Below are positions 5,794 through 8,658 of a stretch of 8,658 nucleotides of DNA, piece after piece; the first letter of the stretch is position 1; every line of letters begins with the position of its first letter. The DNA lies in contig CALCGM010000479.1 of the NCBI GenBank assembly GCA_937900985.1, forward strand, positions 1 to 8,658. The letters run 5' to 3'. The notes beneath the pieces were generated by a model. The model searched no databases, was not told the DNA's origin, and worked only from the letters and a program-made list of their open reading frames with translations. Position numbers and translations under genes: made by a program. Origin of the DNA: an uncultured Planctomycetaceae bacterium. GTDB lineage: Bacteria > Planctomycetota > Planctomycetia > Pirellulales > UBA1268.

Positions 5794-8658
5794 TTAGTCG
5801 ACGTAGGCAAACTCGTTGAGGTTGAGGATCACGCGGGCTGCGCTCGCCAGGCCATGGGCGTTGGCCAGTTCTACGAGGGCGTCGCGCTCGATGTCGTCGG
5901 GCTGACGGCCGAGGGCCAGCTGAAAGGCCCGCTCGATCTGGGCGGCCCGGTCATCGCCGACATCCCGCTCGAGCCGCTGGGCGAGTTTCTCAGACTGCAC
6001 GAGCATGAAGCCGTTGTTGAGCAGGGCGAGGGCCTGGAGGGCCGACACGCTCTCGTTTCGCTTTGCCACCCGCATCGAGGGATCCGCGCAGTCGAGGCAG
6101 GTCATGAAGGGCTGCGTCTGGCTGCGGACGATGAAGCGATAGACACCGCGTCGCCAGCTGCTCGCGTCGCGTGGGTCGGCGAGATCGTAGCGGTAGTGGG
6201 GAGAGTGCTCCGGATGCTCGATCACAAAGTCCTGCCAGCCGGGGCCGCCCATCGTCAGGTCGAGTGTGCCCGCCGCGGCGAGCACGGCATCGCGGATCGC
6301 CTCAGCCTCCAGCCGCCGCCGGTTCTGCCGCCAGAGGAGACGGTTGTCGGCGTCGGCCGCTGCGGCATCCTCGCGGGATGTCGAAACCTGCCGGTAGGTG
6401 CTGCTGGTCACGATCAGCCGGTGCAGGTCTTTGAGCGATCCGCCGCCATCGCGAAACACACAGGCGAGCCAGTCGAGGAGCTGCGGGTGCGACGGCTCGC
6501 CCCCCATCCGGCCGAAGTCGTTGGGGGTGTCGACGAGGCCGCGTCCGAAGTGGTAGTGCCAGACGCGGTTGACCAGGCTCCGCCAGATCAGCGGATTGGC
6601 GGGATCGGTGAGCCACCGAGCAAGCGCTGCCCGGCGGTCGCCCTCGGCATGATCGGCCGGCAGGTCAAAGCGGCTCTCCAGGCTCTCGATCAAAGACAGC
6701 GTTCCCGCCGCGACCTCGCGGGTGGGGGCCAGCACGCTGCCGCGTGAGAGCAGGTGAATCGTGCGGGGCTCGCCGTGGCGAACGAGGGATCCTCCGGCAT
6801 ACACCGTGGCCTGCTCGGGGAGGGCGGCAAGGCCGGCGTCGGCCTCCTGGATTCCCCGCTGGGCCTCGGCGATGCGGGCGGCCTGCTCGGGGGTGCGGGC
6901 GGCTGCGAGCACCGCCTCCCGCTCGGTTTCCAGCCTGGTCCGCTCGTCGCCTGTTGCCGAAGGGCTCTGGCCATCCACGAGGTTTCCGCGTCCCCAGCGG
7001 GGAGACGCCTCGATCGAACTGGCAGACGTCACCTCACAGCCGAGCGCCAGGTTGGCCGCCGTCTCGTTTTCGGCGGGCCTGCTCAGTGCTTCGAGTTCGG
7101 CGAGGGCAAAGATGTAGTCGTTGGCCCGCGTGGCCAGACGGGTGGCGGTGATTCGCACGTGGCGGGCGGTGCCATCGAAGGGATGCCGCACGGCCGACAC
7201 ACCAGGGTTGTCGACGTCGGCATCCTCGCGCGAGGCGACGAGCGTGACGCCCTTGAGAAACTCAGCATCGTCGCTGACTTCCACCCGATACCGCAGCGGG
7301 AAGCCGAAGCCGGCACCGATGTTGTTGAAGGTGTCGTGGCAGGGCCGCAGCACGATCTCGCTCAGCGGCAGCGACCCGCCCAGGTCGACCTGCACCCATG
7401 TCTCGGTGTCCGGAGTGGGGGAGATGTCACTGTGCCAGCCGTAGGCGGGGCCCGGATTGGCCTCACCGACCGGCAACGCCTCGATCGCCGCAGTGAGTGC
7501 AACGAGCCGCTCGCCAGCCGCGGCAGCGATCGCCTCTTCGAGGGCCTGCTTGCTGCTGGCATGCGCCACCTTCTGCTGCGTGAGCTGCCGCCGCTTCGCG
7601 GCCACGTTTGGATCGGTGTCAAAGCGAATGTCGTCGCGGTCGATGGCGGCAAACACGGCCTGCAGCGAGTAGTAGTCTTCCTGGCTGACCGGGTCGAACT
7701 TGTGGGCATGGCACTGGGCGCACTGCACGGTGACGCTGGCAAAGCTGCCGATCGTGTTGGCCACCATGTCGTCGCGGTCGAGATGACGGGCAATCTTGCC
7801 GTCGGTCTTCGTTTCCGGAACCTCGCGATGGCCAATGAAGTCCCAGGGGCCTGCGGCGATGAAACCGATCGCCTCGTGGCCGTCGCGGGTGTCGCTGAAG
7901 AGCACATCGCCGGCGATCTGTTCTTCAACGAAGCGGGCATACGGCTTGTCGTCGTTGAAACTCCGGATCACGTAGTCGCGGTAGGGCCAGGCGTTGGGGC
8001 GGAGCTTGTCTTTGTCGTAGCCATGGGTGTCGCCGTAGTGGACGACGTCGAGCCAGTGGCGGGCCCAGCGTTCGCCGTATCGCGGGGAAGCGAGCAGACG
8101 GTCGACCAGCTGCTCGTAGGCATCGGGAGCGGGATCTCGCACAAAAGCGTCGATTTCCTCAGCCGCGGGCGGCAGGCCGGTGAGATCAAACGAGAGCCGG
8201 CGGATCAGCACGCGGCGGTCGGCCGCTGGCGACGGGGCAAGGCCCTCTGCGAGCAGCCGGCTGTGGACAAACTGGTCGATCGGGGTGCGGGCCGGTTCAA
8301 CGCCGTCGAGTTGAGGAAAGGCATCTCGCGTGTCGGGCACAGCCGGCTCTGCCAGCGGCTGCCAGGCCCAGTGGTCGAGCCGCTCGTCTCGCGGTTCTTC
8401 CATCTCCGCCGCATCGCCCCCCGGCCACGGGGCACCAGCGTCGATCCAGGCACTCAGGGCGTCGACGTCGTCTGCGGAGAGCGGATCTTCATCGGGGGGC
8501 ATCCGCTCGTCGTCGGCGGTCGAGCGAACCCGGCGAACGAGCTCACTCGTCGCCCCACTGCCCACCACCACCGCCGGACCAAAGTCGCCTCCCTTCAGCA
8601 GCCCAGCCCGCGAATCGAGCCGCAGGCCCGACTCGGCGGCGTCGGCACCGTGGCATGC
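5794..8658 (-). CDS. Planctomycete cytochrome (PSCyt1-PSCyt2-discoidin-like-DUF1553) protein, 5' end beyond window
   Basis: The minus-strand frame stays open to the right edge; the GTG at 8571 lies inside the first domain and is not the start. There are 954 visible residues. Residues 1-79 are the end of a PSCyt1 cytochrome domain: the last Ala-Cys-His of a CxxCH haem motif is at the edge, and RMPP (52-55) offers the Met ligand. PSCyt2/DUF1549 covers about 125-340, with LIRRLSFDLTGLPP near its start and a second haem-type motif CAQCH at 313-317 (bases 7708-7722). A short helical stretch follows, then a discoidin/F5-8-type region (about 407-526; WVQVDLG, then VRITATRL). A short NLALG...NLVDG segment (536-563) and charged helices (572-616) lead into PSD1/DUF1553 (about 672-934), with NRVWHYHFGRGLVDTPNDFG and a CLDC motif. 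The order is usual for this subfamily. The protein is presumably exported (the signal lies outside the window) and probably handles electrons or bound polysaccharide at the cell surface. It is followed by the DUF1501 gene. Confidence 0.95.
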   Translation of the reverse strand, partial: ACHGADAAESGLRLDSRAGLLKGGDFGPAVVVGSGATSELVRRVRSTADDERMPPDEDPLSADDVDALSAWIDAGAPWPGGDAAEMEEPRDERLDHWAWQPLAEPAVPDTRDAFPQLDGVEPARTPIDQFVHSRLLAEGLAPSPAADRRVLIRRLSFDLTGLPPAAEEIDAFVRDPAPDAYEQLVDRLLASPRYGERWARHWLDVVHYGDTHGYDKDKLRPNAWPYRDYVIRSFNDDKPYARFVEEQIAGDVLFSDTRDGHEAIGFIAAGPWDFIGHREVPETKTDGKIARHLDRDDMVANTIGSFASVTVQCAQCHAHKFDPVSQEDYYSLQAVFAAIDRDDIRFDTDPNVAAKRRQLTQQKVAHASSKQALEEAIAAAAGERLVALTAAIEALPVGEANPGPAYGWHSDISPTPDTETWVQVDLGGSLPLSEIVLRPCHDTFNNIGAGFGFPLRYRVEVSDDAEFLKGVTLVASREDADVDNPGVSAVRHPFDGTARHVRITATRLATRANDYIFALAELEALSRPAENETAANLALGCEVTSASSIEASPRWGRGNLVDGQSPSATGDERTRLETEREAVLAAARTPEQAARIAEAQRGIQEADAGLAALPEQATVYAGGSLVRHGEPRTIHLLSRGSVLAPTREVAAGTLSLIESLESRFDLPADHAEGDRRAALARWLTDPANPLIWRSLVNRVWHYHFGRGLVDTPNDFGRMGGEPSHPQLLDWLACVFRDGGGSLKDLHRLIVTSSTYRQVSTSREDAAAADADNRLLWRQNRRRLEAEAIRDAVLAAAGTLDLTMGGPGWQDFVIEHPEHSPHYRYDLADPRDASSWRRGVYRFIVRSQTQPFMTCLDCADPSMRVAKRNESVSALQALALLNNGFMLVQSEKLAQRLERDVGDDRAAQIERAFQLALGRQPDDIERDALVELANAHGLASAARVILNLNEFAYVD

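Noticed and set aside
5033..6747. Plus-strand open frames of 254 and 297 codons
   Set aside because: They mirror the DUF1501 and cytochrome genes, whose motifs are unmistakable on the minus strand.
6970..7053. Truncated second discoidin domain in the cytochrome protein as a novel deletion
   Set aside because: A short NLALG...NLVDG segment followed by charged helices is, as far as I recall, the usual layout of this planctomycete subfamily rather than damage.
8569..8571. GTG as the start of the large cytochrome protein
   Set aside because: The same frame continues upstream to the window edge and encodes the Ala-Cys-His of the haem motif and the rest of the PSCyt1 domain, so the true start is outside the window.

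Overview
The window is high-GC DNA in which every supported gene lies on the minus strand. It comes almost certainly from a planctomycete. The right half holds a large multidomain cytochrome-type protein (PSCyt1/PSCyt2/PSD1 domains, i.e. DUF1549 and DUF1553) followed 5 bases later by a DUF1501 protein with a twin-arginine-type leader. This tandem pair is a hallmark of Planctomycetota genomes. The order or genus cannot be fixed from this sequence.

Layout in the direction of transcription, right to left. (1) 8658-5794: cytochrome/DUF1553 protein, cut by the right window edge just after the first Cys of its N-terminal haem motif. (2) 5788-4313: DUF1501 protein. (3) 4312-4233: an 80-base gap with two adjacent hairpin-forming inverted repeats, one overlapping the ribosome binding site of the next gene. 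(4) 4232-3585: complete AbiEi-type antitoxin. (5) 3588-3124: AbiEii-type nucleotidyltransferase toxin joined to the antitoxin by an ATGA overlap, but missing its middle; family-like N- and C-termini are joined in frame. (6) 3123-2952: short gap. (7) 2951-1611: sulfotransferase with an extra C-terminal module. (8) 1562 to beyond base 1: a second, homologous sulfotransferase with a different C-terminal part. It runs off the left edge without a stop, giving 520 visible codons.

The cytochrome/DUF1501 pair is presumably exported and works together at the cell surface or in the periplasm; the exact reaction of this pair is not established. The two sulfotransferases look like duplicated and diverged enzymes that use PAPS to sulfate a glycan or another acceptor. 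Between these blocks sits a decayed AbiE toxin-antitoxin module, with an intact antitoxin and a toxin that has probably lost its catalytic middle. I see no RNA genes, CRISPR arrays, insertion sequences or plus-strand genes. The long plus-strand open frames are explained by GC-rich codon bias opposite real genes.

The most unusual points are the clean in-frame deletion in the toxin with the antitoxin retained, the hairpin at the antitoxin ribosome binding site, and the two unrelated-looking C-terminal modules on the paired sulfotransferases. I did not find clear evidence for a wholly new system.
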